From contig NZ_JACVOL010000001.1 in assembly GCF_018882415.1 (NCBI RefSeq), positions 907,531 to 971,530 of the forward strand: a stretch of 64,000 bases of DNA, given 5' to 3'. The notes below the pieces were generated by a model, which did no database searches, was not told where the DNA came from, and saw only the letters and a program-made list of their open reading frames with translations. Below, one piece after another: positions 7,119 through 16,045 of the stretch. Made by a program: the position numbers and the translations under genes. Position 1 is the stretch's first letter, and every line of letters begins with the position of its first letter. This DNA comes from Polynucleobacter sp. 86C-FISCH. Its GTDB lineage: Bacteria; Pseudomonadota; Gammaproteobacteria; Burkholderiales; Burkholderiaceae.

Positions 7119-7633
7119 GATGCTATTAACTTCATAAGCTCGTCAATATCTTCTTGATCTTGCTTTCTTGCTTTAAAGTTTTTAGTTAATGAAGATATCT
7201 TTTTCATTTCAATTAAATCACTTACAGATGGTACCCTTGCTTCCATTCCATTAAATATGGCCTTCTTTGAATTCTGGAAACATTTTCCAAAATTAATACC
7301 CTCTATTGAAGACAATAAATCTGCCTCTTTTTCTACACCAACTTTTGGATAGGGAATCAGCTTATTTGGCTTAGTTAGTTCGCGACTCAATGGAAGGCCT
7401 GAGAACGATTTAACGGTTTCAAGCCTGAAAGCTTTAACAACTTTTTCTACATTAGTTTTTGATTTTGACAAAAGAATATCAAGGTCTCTTGTTTGACGAT
7501 GGCTTGTATAAGAACAAACTGCTTGGCCACCAATTACAAGAAAGATAACTTCATGCTCTATAAGCCTTTTTAATAAAAGCTGTTGAGCGCTGTTTAAATT
7601 AATTTGATTGATTGGATTCACTAATAATTTCAA
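7115..7633 (-). CDS. MNT-type nucleotidyltransferase
   Basis: This protein of up to 172 residues shows the nucleotidyltransferase signature VIGGQAVCSYTSHRQTRDLDILL (33-55), with GG at 35-36, the DxD pair D50 and D52, and a third carboxylate D105 in EKEADLL, so it looks catalytically complete. It resembles the DUF6036/AbiEii-type minimal transferases found in toxin-antitoxin and defence loci. The start is uncertain: TTG at 7633 or GTG at 7621; no strong ribosome site supports either. It leads a three-gene operon, and palindrome copy 3 lies 31 bp upstream, overlapping where a -35 would be. Confidence 0.75.
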   Translation of the reverse strand: MKLLVNPINQINLNSAQQLLLKRLIEHEVIFLVIGGQAVCSYTSHRQTRDLDILLSKSKTNVEKVVKAFRLETVKSFSGLPLSRELTKPNKLIPYPKVGVEKEADLLSSIEGINFGKCFQNSKKAIFNGMEARVPSVSDLIEMKKISSLTKNFKARKQDQEDIDELMKLIAS

Positions 7634-7663
7634 ATATCGTTATATGCCTCATATTATCTAATT

Positions 7664-7680
7664 TGTCGTTTTAAACGACA
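7664..7680. promoter_or_regulatory. Palindrome copy 3 of an island repeat (candidate operator)
   Basis: TGTCGTTTTAAACGACA, the reverse complement of copy 1, with perfect 8-bp arms. On the minus strand it is followed by TAATAT at a distance that would place the palindrome over the -35 element of the nucleotidyltransferase operon. This spacing fits a repressor operator. Confidence 0.6.
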
Positions 7681-7789
7681 CGCCAAGCAACCACCCTGGA
7701 TGGTTGACACGGTTAGGCAGAGTTAGAGCAAATCATCTAGCGGTAGGCAAAGTCCAAAAGCGTCGAATACTGTGAATGGAGAGTGAAAA

Positions 7790-7814
7790 CGAAAAAACCA
7801 CCCGAAGGTGGTTT
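7790..7814 (-). terminator. Terminator of tRNA-Phe
   Basis: Read on the minus strand: stem AACCACC, loop TTCG, stem GGTGGTT, then a run of T. It is a good intrinsic terminator about 10 bp past the tRNA 3' end. Confidence 0.85.
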
Positions 7815-7823
7815 ATAGATTCT

Positions 7824-7899
7824 TGGTGGCCCGGGGCGGAATCGAACCACCGACACAAGGATTTTCAATCCTCTGCTCTACCGACTGAGCTACCAGGCC
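7824..7899 (-). tRNA. tRNA-Phe (GAA)
   Basis: 76 nt, reading GGCCTGGTAGCTCAG at the 5' end, anticodon loop TTGAAAA with anticodon GAA, T-arm GGTTCGATTCC, and an encoded CCA end. Acceptor arms GGCCTGG and CCGGGCC pair with a G-U/wobble-tolerant match. The accessory island ends just past the 3' side, the usual side for island insertion. Confidence 0.95.
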
Positions 7900-7909
7900 A
7901 AGACTTGGA

Positions 7910-7915
7910 ATTATA
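7910..7915 (-). promoter_or_regulatory. -10 element of the tRNA-Phe promoter
   Basis: Read on the minus strand, TATAAT lies 10 bp before the mature tRNA 5' end. I see no good -35 match, so this is only the -10 box. It suggests that the tRNA does not rely solely on read-through from the ntrX-like gene upstream. Confidence 0.5.
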
Positions 7916-7992
7916 ACGAATTTGCTTTAAGCGCCCTTGATTTGGGGGATTTGCTTAATTTCATGGGCTTCATGCCCATGGTTAACGGGGGT

Positions 7993-8676
7993 CTAGCTCT
8001 CGCCTTTATTCCGCGAGGTATCTATTCCAAGCGCCTTGAGCTTGCGATACAAGTGGGTACGCTCGAGGCCCGTGTACTCAGAAATCTTGGTCATGCTGCC
8101 ACCCATGATTTGCATCTGATGCTCAAAATACGCTTTTTCAAAGAGATCTCTAGCCTCTCTTAATGGCAGGTCAAAGTACGTTTTTGCTATTCCGCTGATG
8201 TATTCACCCTCGGCAGGTGCTGGAGCTGATTCAACAATAGCTTGCTTTGGCGTTGCCACTGCGTTTGTATTGGCCTGAACAGCGCGCTCTTGTTCAGGCT
8301 CAACATATTTGGGAGAGCTCTCTAAAGCCTTGCTAACCGTCTTCAAAAGCTTTTGTAGGGCAATCGGCTTTTCTAAAAAATTGAGGGCGCCAATTCGAGT
8401 TGCTTCAACGGCAGTATCAATTGTTGCGTGGCCAGACATCATGACCACGGGCATCGTGAGCTGACCAGTGTTAGACCATTCTTTTAATAAAGTAATACCG
8501 TCGGTATCGGGCATCCAAATATCCAACAGGACTAAATCAGGTCGCATTTGTTCGCGAATAGTGCGCGCTTGTATTGCGCTTTCTGCAGCGTACACAGTAT
8601 GACCTTCATCCGTCAGAATCTCATTGAGAAGCTCACGAATTCCCATCTCGTCATCAACAACCAAAATACTAGCCAT
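7993..8676 (-). CDS. NtrX-like response regulator lacking the AAA+ domain
   Basis: This 227-residue two-component regulator has an N-terminal receiver domain (about 1-120) with the phospho-acceptor D52 in VLLDIWMPD and K103 in FLEKPIAL. A linker of about 50 residues and a C-terminal Fis-type helix-turn-helix (SMTKISEYTGLERTHLYRKLKALG, about 195-219) follow. The C-terminus matches NtrX, but the sigma-54-activating AAA+ domain that normally lies between is absent, so it probably acts as a plain DNA-binding regulator, like RegA/ActR. It starts 2 bp after the sensor kinase gene and is the last gene of a seven-gene operon. Confidence 0.85.
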   Translation of the reverse strand: MASILVVDDEMGIRELLNEILTDEGHTVYAAESAIQARTIREQMRPDLVLLDIWMPDTDGITLLKEWSNTGQLTMPVVMMSGHATIDTAVEATRIGALNFLEKPIALQKLLKTVSKALESSPKYVEPEQERAVQANTNAVATPKQAIVESAPAPAEGEYISGIAKTYFDLPLREARDLFEKAYFEHQMQIMGGSMTKISEYTGLERTHLYRKLKALGIDTSRNKGES

Positions 8677-8678
8677 GC

Positions 8679-10988
8679 TTAGGCTGCCTCTTTTGCTAGA
8701 TTCATAAACAATATTGATACCTGCGCACCAACTACTTCATCGCCCTGCATACGATTTCTAATTTCAATTTTCGCAGCGTGATCATCAATAATCTTCTTCA
8801 CTACTGCCAAACCCAATCCAGTGCCTTTGCTCTTAGTTGTTACATACGGCTCAAAGGCTCTTGCCAATATCTTAGCTGGAAATCCAACTCCACAATCACT
8901 TATTGTTAAGCGCACCGCATTTTGGACTACGCCATTATGCTCACCATAAGGCACCAACTCTGTTTTCACCTCTACTGGACTGGTGGGATTTGGACCCTCA
9001 AGAGTAGCATCTTGAGCGTTTTGGAGTAAGTTATGAATAACCTGCCTCAGTTGGGTTGGGTCACCCATAATATTTGGGCAAGCTGGATCCAATTTCGTTT
9101 TTAATGGGCTGCCTTCATAAAGGCCCAAAATTTCTGAAGTAAGCGTATTAATAGAAACTGACTTCAATTGAGGGGTTGGTGTTTTAGCAAAATCCCTAAA
9201 ATCATTCACCATTTCTTTCATGGCTTGCACCTGACCAATAATGGTTTCAGTGCTGCGATTAATCATTTCTTCTTGCTCGGGGCTCAGCTTACCAGCAAGC
9301 TTATGTTGCAATCTTTCGGCGGAGAGCTGAATAGGCGTAAGAGGATTTTTAATTTCATGGGCAAGGCGTCTTGCTACCTCGCTCCAGGCAATCGATCTTT
9401 GTGCGCTCACTACGTCGGTAATGTCATCAAAAACTACCATGCGCAAATCACCGGTCAATTCTGTGCCGCGCACAAATAAAGTGACGCCTAATTCATTTTC
9501 AAACTCATTAGTACTGTGCAGCTTAATTTGTTTTTGCCATACGGGTGCGCTTGTTTGGCCCGCATTTTTTCCTGCGTCACCCTCGCCAACTACGGCAAGC
9601 TTCATGGTGGCAAAACCCTCTTTAATGGCGCCCTCAAACTCTTGTAAAGCAAGGCTGCTACTCAAGGGCTTTCCATCAAGTTGAGTAAGGTCTTGACCAA
9701 AAATTCGGTCTGCCCCTGCATTGCTAGAAACGACGTTGTAGTTTTTATCAAAAATACATACGCCTGCGGTCAGGCTTCCCAGCACGCGCTCCAAGAATGC
9801 CTTGGATTCTTGCAAAGAGGTCCGAGTATCTGCCAACTGCCTTGTCATGACATTAAATTGTCGCGTAAGCATTCCTAGCTCATCGCCAGTATCTAACTCG
9901 GGCTTAGGCGACAAGTCACCCTGGGCAACCGCCTGCGTACCCCTCAATAACATTAGGAGTGGGCGGGCCAACTGCCTACCCAACATGAGCGCCAAGGTGA
10001 TTGCAACAAATACCGCGAAAAAGAGCGTGAGGGTTAAAGTTCCCACGAACATCTTCCGCAAACCTGTGCGCCCTAATGATTTTTCTTGATACTCACTATA
10101 GGCAGACTCAACCGCAAAAATGTTTTTTGCCAATGGGGCAGGAATATAGCGCACAAGCTGTAAAAAATATTTATCATCCGCATCTTTACTGGAATCTGAT
10201 TTGCTATGAATCGATTTTTTTCGTATTACAGGAACGATTGCTCTAATGCGATAGCCACGCTGCCCGCCATCCACTTCAATCTGATCTAAGAAGGTGGTCC
10301 CTTTCTTTTTAAAGGCTTCAGCAACCACATCTGCACTAGGCGGAGGAAAGTATTTTTTGGGCTTTAACTCACTAGTAAGAATCAAATTACGTTGCATATT
10401 GAAGAGGCTCACCTCCTGAATACCAAATTGGTTACGAATCTTCATAACCATAGTCGCAACTTGCTCCGTAGATGCGCCCGCTGGAACCAGAGCAATCTGC
10501 TCGGCAATAAAGTTACCTTCGCCCAAAATCTCTTCTTGAGCAACACGCAGAGTCACACGCCCCAGCTCCAAGCCAGAATTCAATGCCGACTCTACCTTCA
10601 CATCAAACCAGGTTTCAATGCTGCGGGATACGAACTGCAAAGAAACGCCGTACAAAATTAAACCGGGAACAATGCCAACCAAAGCAAAAATCATCGCTAG
10701 CTTGGCAATCAAGCGCGTGCCAAAGTGACCTCGATACCAACGCACTGCAATCACACCCACCAAGGTCAAAATAACCAAGGTCAGACAAATTCCAATAACA
10801 ACATTTGCGGCATATAGCCAAATGAAGTAGTTATCAAAAAACTCGGTGTTGGATGAGGCTATTGCCAATAGAACCAAAAGCAATAAAGCGAATACGCCAA
10901 TCAAACCAATCGTGATTGGTACGACTTTTTTACCCAATGCTTTTGATGTAAAAAAGCCTGAGTCCAGCAAGGACGCTATAGATCTCAT
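8679..10988 (-). CDS. NtrY-like sensor histidine kinase
   Basis: This 769-residue membrane kinase has three N-terminal transmembrane segments (about 20-45, 52-82 and 94-115) and a large periplasmic sensor region. A fourth transmembrane segment lies around 310-335, followed by a HAMP linker, a PAS domain (about 390-510), the phospho-acceptor H544 in ARRLAHEIKNPLTP, and a C-terminal HATPase (N, G1 and G2 boxes, GTGLGLAVV near the end). It would phosphorylate the adjacent regulator. The signal is unknown; NtrY relatives respond to nitrogen or redox state. The start overlaps the previous gene by 4 bp, indicating coupling. Confidence 0.88.
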   Translation of the reverse strand: MRSIASLLDSGFFTSKALGKKVVPITIGLIGVFALLLLVLLAIASSNTEFFDNYFIWLYAANVVIGICLTLVILTLVGVIAVRWYRGHFGTRLIAKLAMIFALVGIVPGLILYGVSLQFVSRSIETWFDVKVESALNSGLELGRVTLRVAQEEILGEGNFIAEQIALVPAGASTEQVATMVMKIRNQFGIQEVSLFNMQRNLILTSELKPKKYFPPPSADVVAEAFKKKGTTFLDQIEVDGGQRGYRIRAIVPVIRKKSIHSKSDSSKDADDKYFLQLVRYIPAPLAKNIFAVESAYSEYQEKSLGRTGLRKMFVGTLTLTLFFAVFVAITLALMLGRQLARPLLMLLRGTQAVAQGDLSPKPELDTGDELGMLTRQFNVMTRQLADTRTSLQESKAFLERVLGSLTAGVCIFDKNYNVVSSNAGADRIFGQDLTQLDGKPLSSSLALQEFEGAIKEGFATMKLAVVGEGDAGKNAGQTSAPVWQKQIKLHSTNEFENELGVTLFVRGTELTGDLRMVVFDDITDVVSAQRSIAWSEVARRLAHEIKNPLTPIQLSAERLQHKLAGKLSPEQEEMINRSTETIIGQVQAMKEMVNDFRDFAKTPTPQLKSVSINTLTSEILGLYEGSPLKTKLDPACPNIMGDPTQLRQVIHNLLQNAQDATLEGPNPTSPVEVKTELVPYGEHNGVVQNAVRLTISDCGVGFPAKILARAFEPYVTTKSKGTGLGLAVVKKIIDDHAAKIEIRNRMQGDEVVGAQVSILFMNLAKEAA

Positions 10989-11566
10989 CGTTTAATCAGG
11001 TTGGGGCCATTTGAAGAGAATGGAAAGCGATACCAATCGCTAGAAACATTCCAATCACGGTTGTTTAGCGCGTTGACCTGAAAAGGTTTTGGCAGCTTAC
11101 TAAGGTCTAGGTTCATGCGCATACTAGCCGTATAGGATTTACCTGGATCTAGTTGTGAATTCTCCATTACACGCCATCCACCAATACTGCCCACTGCTTG
11201 TAGCGCCTCAGACATCGATTTAGCTGAGAAAGTAAATCCCTCGGAAGCAATGCGGTACTGCTGCGTTAAGGGCTGATATGACAAACGGGTTTGTCTTTGT
11301 ACAAGAGCTGGCTTTTCATCAAACCAATACCAGCGCGATCTCGTTAAATCAAACTCAGTCTGAAAATACAGCACAACACCTTTTTGTACCGCGTCTTCTA
11401 GGCCCGGAGATAATTCAATCTGAAACGTAGCGCTCAAAAGCCAGTCGTTATCAGACCTCTCCAACTCAAAGGATTTGATCTTGATACCTTCTGCACTCAC
11501 GGTGGTTGAGAAAATTCCCAACACCATTAAGAACAAAAATAGGAATTGTTTAATTCTTTGGCTCAT
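10985..11566 (-). CDS. DUF4390 protein
   Basis: This 193-residue protein has a signal peptide (hydrophobic 8-25, then VSAEG). It matches the DUF4390 family that sits between rsmB and the NtrY-like kinase in Burkholderiales. Conserved-looking stretches are LYFQTEFDLTRSRWYWFDEK and LSYQPLTQQYRI. Function unknown; the location suggests an envelope or periplasmic role linked to the sensor kinase. It overlaps both flanking genes by 4 bp, so it is surely cotranscribed. Confidence 0.8.
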   Translation of the reverse strand: MSQRIKQFLFLFLMVLGIFSTTVSAEGIKIKSFELERSDNDWLLSATFQIELSPGLEDAVQKGVVLYFQTEFDLTRSRWYWFDEKPALVQRQTRLSYQPLTQQYRIASEGFTFSAKSMSEALQAVGSIGGWRVMENSQLDPGKSYTASMRMNLDLSKLPKPFQVNALNNRDWNVSSDWYRFPFSSNGPNLIKR

Positions 11567-12879
11567 GGCCCATTTTTCTTAAACAAAGCATAGTAAAAAC
11601 TGTCGTTTAGCTCACCAGGCAAAAGCTGGCCTGGAGCGCTCAATCGTACCGCATCGGGGTGCTGCTCAGCAAACCAATTGGCCTGATCCTCACCCTCTTC
11701 AAAAAATATTGAACATGTGACATATAGGAGGGTGCCCCCTGGTTTGAGCATCTGCCACGCCTGATTCAGAATGCCACGCTGCCTTTCTTGCAGGGCTCTT
11801 ACATCAGCCTCACGCCTTAAAAACGGTATGTCTGGGTGACGAGACACAATCCCCGAAGCAGAGCAGGGCGCATCGAGCAAAATTTTGTCAAAAAGAATGC
11901 CGTCCCACCATGCGGCTTTAGAGGCATCGCCACGAAGCACTCTTACCTTGTCGGAATGCAGGCGAAGGCGATCTAAATTACCGCCAATTTTTCCAATCCG
12001 CTCACCATCCAACTCCAAGGCCCGCATTGAGCAATCAGCAAGTTCTAATAGATGCGCTGTTTTGCCACCGGGAGCTGCGCAAGCATCTAACACTAACTCG
12101 CCATCTTGAGGATTTAACAAAATCGCAGCAAGCTGAGCTCCCGCATCTTGGACTGATACAGCGCCACTATAAAAACCTGGCAAATCAGAAACAGGTACAG
12201 CTTCTGGAATTAAAAGCGCACAAGGCAAAGCAATGCCAGCTACCTCATTAATTGGTGTTGATGCGATGCCGGCATCAGACAATAATGATTGATATTGCTC
12301 GCGTGTATATTGCCGTTGATTAACGCGCAAAATTAATGGTGCGCGCTTAGCCTGCTGAAACAAAATGGCTTGCCACTGTTTAGAGTAATTGCGCTTTAAG
12401 TTTGCGCGCCACCATGCTGGCACATACATTGGAATGGGGTCAGGTGGGTAACGCTTCTCCCCTTCGGGCGGCTGCACTAAGAGGCTGACCTTACGTAAGA
12501 CCGCATTCACCAATCCCTTGGCATACATGGTCTTGTCATATTCGCCGCATGCCTTCACAGCCTGATCAACAATGGTGTGCGCTGGATAACCTTTGCCTTC
12601 TGTTGCATCTTGCAAAAACAAAGCGATTGCCACGCTTAGCAAGTGATCTGTTTCAGGCGGCGGAGTCTTTGGAATAAATTGCTTGATTAACTCATGCGAA
12701 CGGACCCACTTTCGTAGCGCATCAAAACTGAGGCTTTGCACGATTGGTCGCTCATGCGGCTCAAGCTGATCTAAGACCTCTGTAAGCGATCTTCCGCTCA
12801 TTACCTCGCTGATTGCTTGTGCTGCAATAGTGATTGCTTCTGAAAGCGGGAGACTGCGTGGTGTTTTTTGGTCGGTCAA
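11563..12879 (-). CDS. rsmB: 16S rRNA m5C967 methyltransferase RsmB
   Basis: This 438-residue enzyme methylates a cytosine of 16S rRNA using S-adenosylmethionine. It has an N-terminal NusB-like RNA-binding domain (about 10-145) and a C-terminal Rossmann methyltransferase. The latter shows the SAM motif LDACAAPGGKTAHLLEL, the PC motif LDAPCSASG and the catalytic cysteine region VTCSIFFEEGE. Length is normal for the family. It starts 1 bp after htpX, typical of the tightly packed def-fmt-htpX-rsmB group. Confidence 0.93.
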   Translation of the reverse strand: MTDQKTPRSLPLSEAITIAAQAISEVMSGRSLTEVLDQLEPHERPIVQSLSFDALRKWVRSHELIKQFIPKTPPPETDHLLSVAIALFLQDATEGKGYPAHTIVDQAVKACGEYDKTMYAKGLVNAVLRKVSLLVQPPEGEKRYPPDPIPMYVPAWWRANLKRNYSKQWQAILFQQAKRAPLILRVNQRQYTREQYQSLLSDAGIASTPINEVAGIALPCALLIPEAVPVSDLPGFYSGAVSVQDAGAQLAAILLNPQDGELVLDACAAPGGKTAHLLELADCSMRALELDGERIGKIGGNLDRLRLHSDKVRVLRGDASKAAWWDGILFDKILLDAPCSASGIVSRHPDIPFLRREADVRALQERQRGILNQAWQMLKPGGTLLYVTCSIFFEEGEDQANWFAEQHPDAVRLSAPGQLLPGELNDSFYYALFKKNGP

Positions 12880-12880
12880 A

Positions 12881-13747
12881 TTAATTTGCTCCGGGGTATA
12901 CCCCGTTTTTAGCCATGTGCATTAAGCGTGCCACCCGCTCTTCAGTGGGAGGGTGGGTTGAGAAAAGTTGCGCAAGGCCGCCAGCACTAAGAGGATTGAG
13001 AATCATCATCTGTGCAGTTTCTGGATGTTGCTCGACAGCCTGAAATGGAATGCCTTGAGCATAGTTATGAATTTTTTCTAGCGCATGTGCAAGGGCTTCT
13101 GGATCAGAGCTAATTTCTGCACCACCGCGATCAGCCTCATATTCCCGTGCGCGTGAAATGCTCATCTGAATCAAGCTTGCCGCTATTGGCGCCAATATCG
13201 CCACCATCAAACTTGCTATTGGGTTGTTAGGCCTACCCTCTGAATCGCGCCCGCCAAAAAACATCGCAAAGTTTGCTAATGCAGAAATTGCACCTGCCAT
13301 AGTTGCAGCCACTGTTGAAATCAAAATATCTCTGTGACGAACATGTGCAAGCTCATGTGCCATAACGCCACGCAGCTCACGATTCGAGAGAATTTTTAGA
13401 ATGCCGGTTGTTGCGGCAACGGAAGCGTTTTCTGGATTGCGTCCCGTTGCAAATGCATTTGGCGCATCTTCATTAATCAAAAATACTTTAGGCATCGGCA
13501 GGCCCGCCTTCTCAGCCAGCTCTTTCACCAATGCGTAAAACTGGGGCGCAGATCTTTCGTCTACCTGTTGTGCATTGGTCATCTTCAACACCATGGTGTC
13601 AGAAAACCAATAACTGAAGAAATTCATGCCAACAGCCATCAATAAAGCCATCAACATGCCTTGCTCGCCGCCCAGCATGCCGCCAACCACAATAAATAAC
13701 GCAGTAATGGCTGCCATCAAAACAGCAGTCTTTGCAAAATTAAACAT
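12881..13747 (-). CDS. htpX: HtpX membrane zinc protease
   Basis: This 288-residue M48 family metallopeptidase degrades damaged membrane proteins. Two N-terminal transmembrane segments (about 5-22 and 28-48) precede the zinc site HELAH (131-135). Two further hydrophobic segments and the third zinc ligand region ([11 protein letters not shown]) follow. The family topology places the protease domain on the cytoplasmic side. It lies 2 bp after fmt. Confidence 0.93.
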   Translation of the reverse strand: MFNFAKTAVLMAAITALFIVVGGMLGGEQGMLMALLMAVGMNFFSYWFSDTMVLKMTNAQQVDERSAPQFYALVKELAEKAGLPMPKVFLINEDAPNAFATGRNPENASVAATTGILKILSNRELRGVMAHELAHVRHRDILISTVAATMAGAISALANFAMFFGGRDSEGRPNNPIASLMVAILAPIAASLIQMSISRAREYEADRGGAEISSDPEALAHALEKIHNYAQGIPFQAVEQHPETAQMMILNPLSAGGLAQLFSTHPPTEERVARLMHMAKNGVYPGAN

Positions 13748-13749
13748 TT

Positions 13750-14748
13750 CTACTCCTTTGACAGAAAATGCAACTGTTTTTGACCAACACTAATCGACTG
13801 TAAGCAGGTTTTAGCATCTATTTTTTTGCCTCCGGGTTTTTGCATGTGCATCACCTCGATGACACCTTGGCCACACTGAATATATACGCCATCGCCACTA
13901 AACCCAAGCACATCACCAACACTGCCGGCTGAGCTTATCGCTCCCATCTCTGGAATTCTGGAATCCCAAAGCTTCACTACCAGCTCATTAATGTGACCAG
14001 TAGCGCCAGGGAAAGGATTAAAAGCACGAATGCGTTGATCGATTTCTTTTGCGCTTAAGGACCAATCAATTTCTGCTTCGCTCTTTAGTATTTTTTCAGC
14101 ATAAGTAATGCCTTCGTTTGGCTGTGGCACCCGGTTCATATCTTTACCTTGCTGCAAGGTGTCTAAAGTTTTAACAATCGAATCTGCGCCAAGCTGCGCC
14201 AATCGATCATGCAAGCTTGCGCTTGTTTCATCAGGGGCAATATCAAGACTGGAAACTAAAACGGTATCGCCAGTGTCAAGACCTGCATCCATTTGCATAA
14301 TACAAACACCAGTCTTTGCATCTCCAGCCTCAATCGCCCGCTGAATTGGCGCAGCACCACGCCAACGTGGAAGTAAGGAAGCGTGAATATTAAAGCTGCC
14401 AAATCTTCCGGGGCGTTCGCTAATATCCAAAATTTCTTGAGGCAAGATCAAGCCATACGCAACAACAACCATGGCATCAAAGTCGGTTGAGGAGAGACGC
14501 TCATAGGCTTCGTCAGCTTGTGCTTTTTTTTGTGGATCAGCACTAGTGCGTCTTAGGGTTTCTGGCTGCAATACCGGAATATTGTTTTCTAAAGCAAACT
14601 CTTTAACCGGGCTTGCTTGCAAATGCATGCCCCTGCCAGCACGGCGGTCAGGCTGAGTGAGGGCCAAAACAATTTCATGCCCAGCAGCATAGATTGCACG
14701 CATGGCTTGCGCAGCAAACTCTGGGGTTCCAGCAAAGACAATTTTCAT
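13750..14748 (-). CDS. fmt: Methionyl-tRNA formyltransferase
   Basis: This 332-residue enzyme formylates initiator Met-tRNA. The N-terminal formyl-transferase domain carries [12 protein letters not shown], the tRNA-binding loop region [15 protein letters not shown], and the catalytic segment [23 protein letters not shown]-terminal OB-like domain follows (from about 210). It lies 8 bp after def, the usual def-fmt pairing for adding and removing the N-formyl group. Confidence 0.95.
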   Translation of the reverse strand: MKIVFAGTPEFAAQAMRAIYAAGHEIVLALTQPDRRAGRGMHLQASPVKEFALENNIPVLQPETLRRTSADPQKKAQADEAYERLSSTDFDAMVVVAYGLILPQEILDISERPGRFGSFNIHASLLPRWRGAAPIQRAIEAGDAKTGVCIMQMDAGLDTGDTVLVSSLDIAPDETSASLHDRLAQLGADSIVKTLDTLQQGKDMNRVPQPNEGITYAEKILKSEAEIDWSLSAKEIDQRIRAFNPFPGATGHINELVVKLWDSRIPEMGAISSAGSVGDVLGFSGDGVYIQCGQGVIEVMHMQKPGGKKIDAKTCLQSISVGQKQLHFLSKE

Positions 14749-14756
14749 TGGGGCGC

Positions 14757-15272
14757 TTAGCGCTGACCTACTAATTCTTTAGCGCGCTTCTTCATTTTTT
14801 GTGAGATACGAGTTCGCTTGAGGATTGATAAATATTCAACAAATACTTTTCCCTGCAAGTGATCTAACTCGTGCTGCAAACAAACCGCCAACAAACCATC
14901 GGCGTTTATTTCAAATTCTTTCCCGTCAACATCTAATGCCTTAACGCGGATTTCTGCTGGTCTTTCAACCTCGTCATAAAACTCGGGGACAGACAAACAA
15001 CCTTCGCGCCAAGATTTCGTTTCAGCACTTGCCCAAACAATTTCCGGATTAATAAAAACCATCAACTCGTTTTGTTCATCAGATACGTCGATCACTACGA
15101 TGCGCTCATGTATGTCTACCTGGGTTGCCGCCAAGCCAACACCAGGAGCCTCATACATAGTGTCCGCCATATCAGCGACAATTTTTTTAATGCGAGCATC
15201 AACCTGTGCAACTGGTTTTGCAACCTTATGCAGGCGGGGATCTGGATAACAAAGGACGTTTAACAAAGCCAT
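14757..15272 (-). CDS. def: Peptide deformylase
   Basis: This 171-residue metalloenzyme removes the formyl group from new proteins. All three motifs are present: [17 protein letters not shown] (metal cysteine) and QHELDHLQG (two metal histidines and the catalytic Glu). I chose the ATG at 15272 ([14 protein letters not shown]) over a TTG five codons upstream, because the family starts this way. It is the first gene of the seven-gene operon and is divergent from dprA. Confidence 0.95.
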   Translation of the reverse strand: MALLNVLCYPDPRLHKVAKPVAQVDARIKKIVADMADTMYEAPGVGLAATQVDIHERIVVIDVSDEQNELMVFINPEIVWASAETKSWREGCLSVPEFYDEVERPAEIRVKALDVDGKEFEINADGLLAVCLQHELDHLQGKVFVEYLSILKRTRISQKMKKRAKELVGQR

Positions 15273-15343
15273 ATAAGAATTATCCAACAGAGCTATCAGT
15301 CTGTCCTGATTGTTCTAATTCCCCTATGGCACAAAATTGATTT

Positions 15344-16045
15344 ATGCAATTAACGCCTGTAACGACTAGCGCCATCCGCATCGATCGTAAAAGCGCCGAC
15401 TACCCTCGCCGTCTTCACGATTTATACGACCCTCCAGACTCGCTCTATATATATGGGGATGCCGGTCTTTTAAAGAAGCCCATGATTGCCATCGTCGGCT
15501 CAAGAAACGCCAGCCCAGAAGGTTTGAAAAATGCTCGCCACCTTGCACAGGGTTTAGCCAAGGCGGGGGCGCTCATTGTTTCTGGGATGGCAATGGGCAT
15601 TGATAGTGCGGCCCACCATGCGGTTATTGAGCTTGGGCCGGGGCACTTTACCGCCGCCATACTGGGCACCGGCCTAGACCTTGTTTATCCCCGTCAAAAC
15701 ATCAGCCTCTCTAGGGCCATTGGACGACAAGGGCTACTGATATCTGAGTTGCCCATGGGGACAGGCCCAAAGGCATGGCACTTTCCCAGGCGAAATCGCA
15801 TCATTGCAGCCCTATCGCTTGGCGTTGTAGTCATAGAGGCGGCAAAAAGGTCGGGCTCTCTCATTACGGCGCGCTTGGCTGCAGAGCTGGGAAGAGAGGT
15901 TTTCGCCCTTCCTGGCCCTATAAGCAACCCCAATTCAATAGGTTGTCACCTGCTGATTCAGCAAGGTGCAAAACTGGCCTTTAGGACGAGTGACATACTT
16001 GAGGAGCTCGATTTTTCCTCAAAAACCTCATTTAAATTGCTTTAA
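15344..16045 (+). CDS. dprA: DprA, short form (Rossmann domain only)
   Basis: This 233-residue protein is the DNA-processing factor that loads RecA on incoming single strands during transformation. The Rossmann core is complete: IAIVGSRNAS, IVSGMAMGIDSAAHHA, LPMGTGPKAWHFPRRNRIIA and GSLITARLAAELGREVFALPG. It lacks the N-terminal SAM-like domain and the C-terminal winged helix of longer homologues (typically 350 or more residues). Whether this is the ancestral length in this lineage or a truncation cannot be judged here; no downstream frame continues the missing domain. Confidence 0.9.
   Translation: MQLTPVTTSAIRIDRKSADYPRRLHDLYDPPDSLYIYGDAGLLKKPMIAIVGSRNASPEGLKNARHLAQGLAKAGALIVSGMAMGIDSAAHHAVIELGPGHFTAAILGTGLDLVYPRQNISLSRAIGRQGLLISELPMGTGPKAWHFPRRNRIIAALSLGVVVIEAAKRSGSLITARLAAELGREVFALPGPISNPNSIGCHLLIQQGAKLAFRTSDILEELDFSSKTSFKLL

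Noticed and set aside
7824..7899. Second copy of the tRNA-Phe 3' end as an attachment site
   Set aside because: I could not find one by eye to the left of the tRNA; it may lie outside the window.
7942..8163. 73-residue plus-strand frame over the ntrX-like gene
   Set aside because: It is antisense to a well-supported gene and carries no family features.
11598..11612. TGTCGTTTAGCTCA in rsmB resembling both island repeats
   Set aside because: It has only one arm of the palindrome, lies in a coding sequence and is probably chance.
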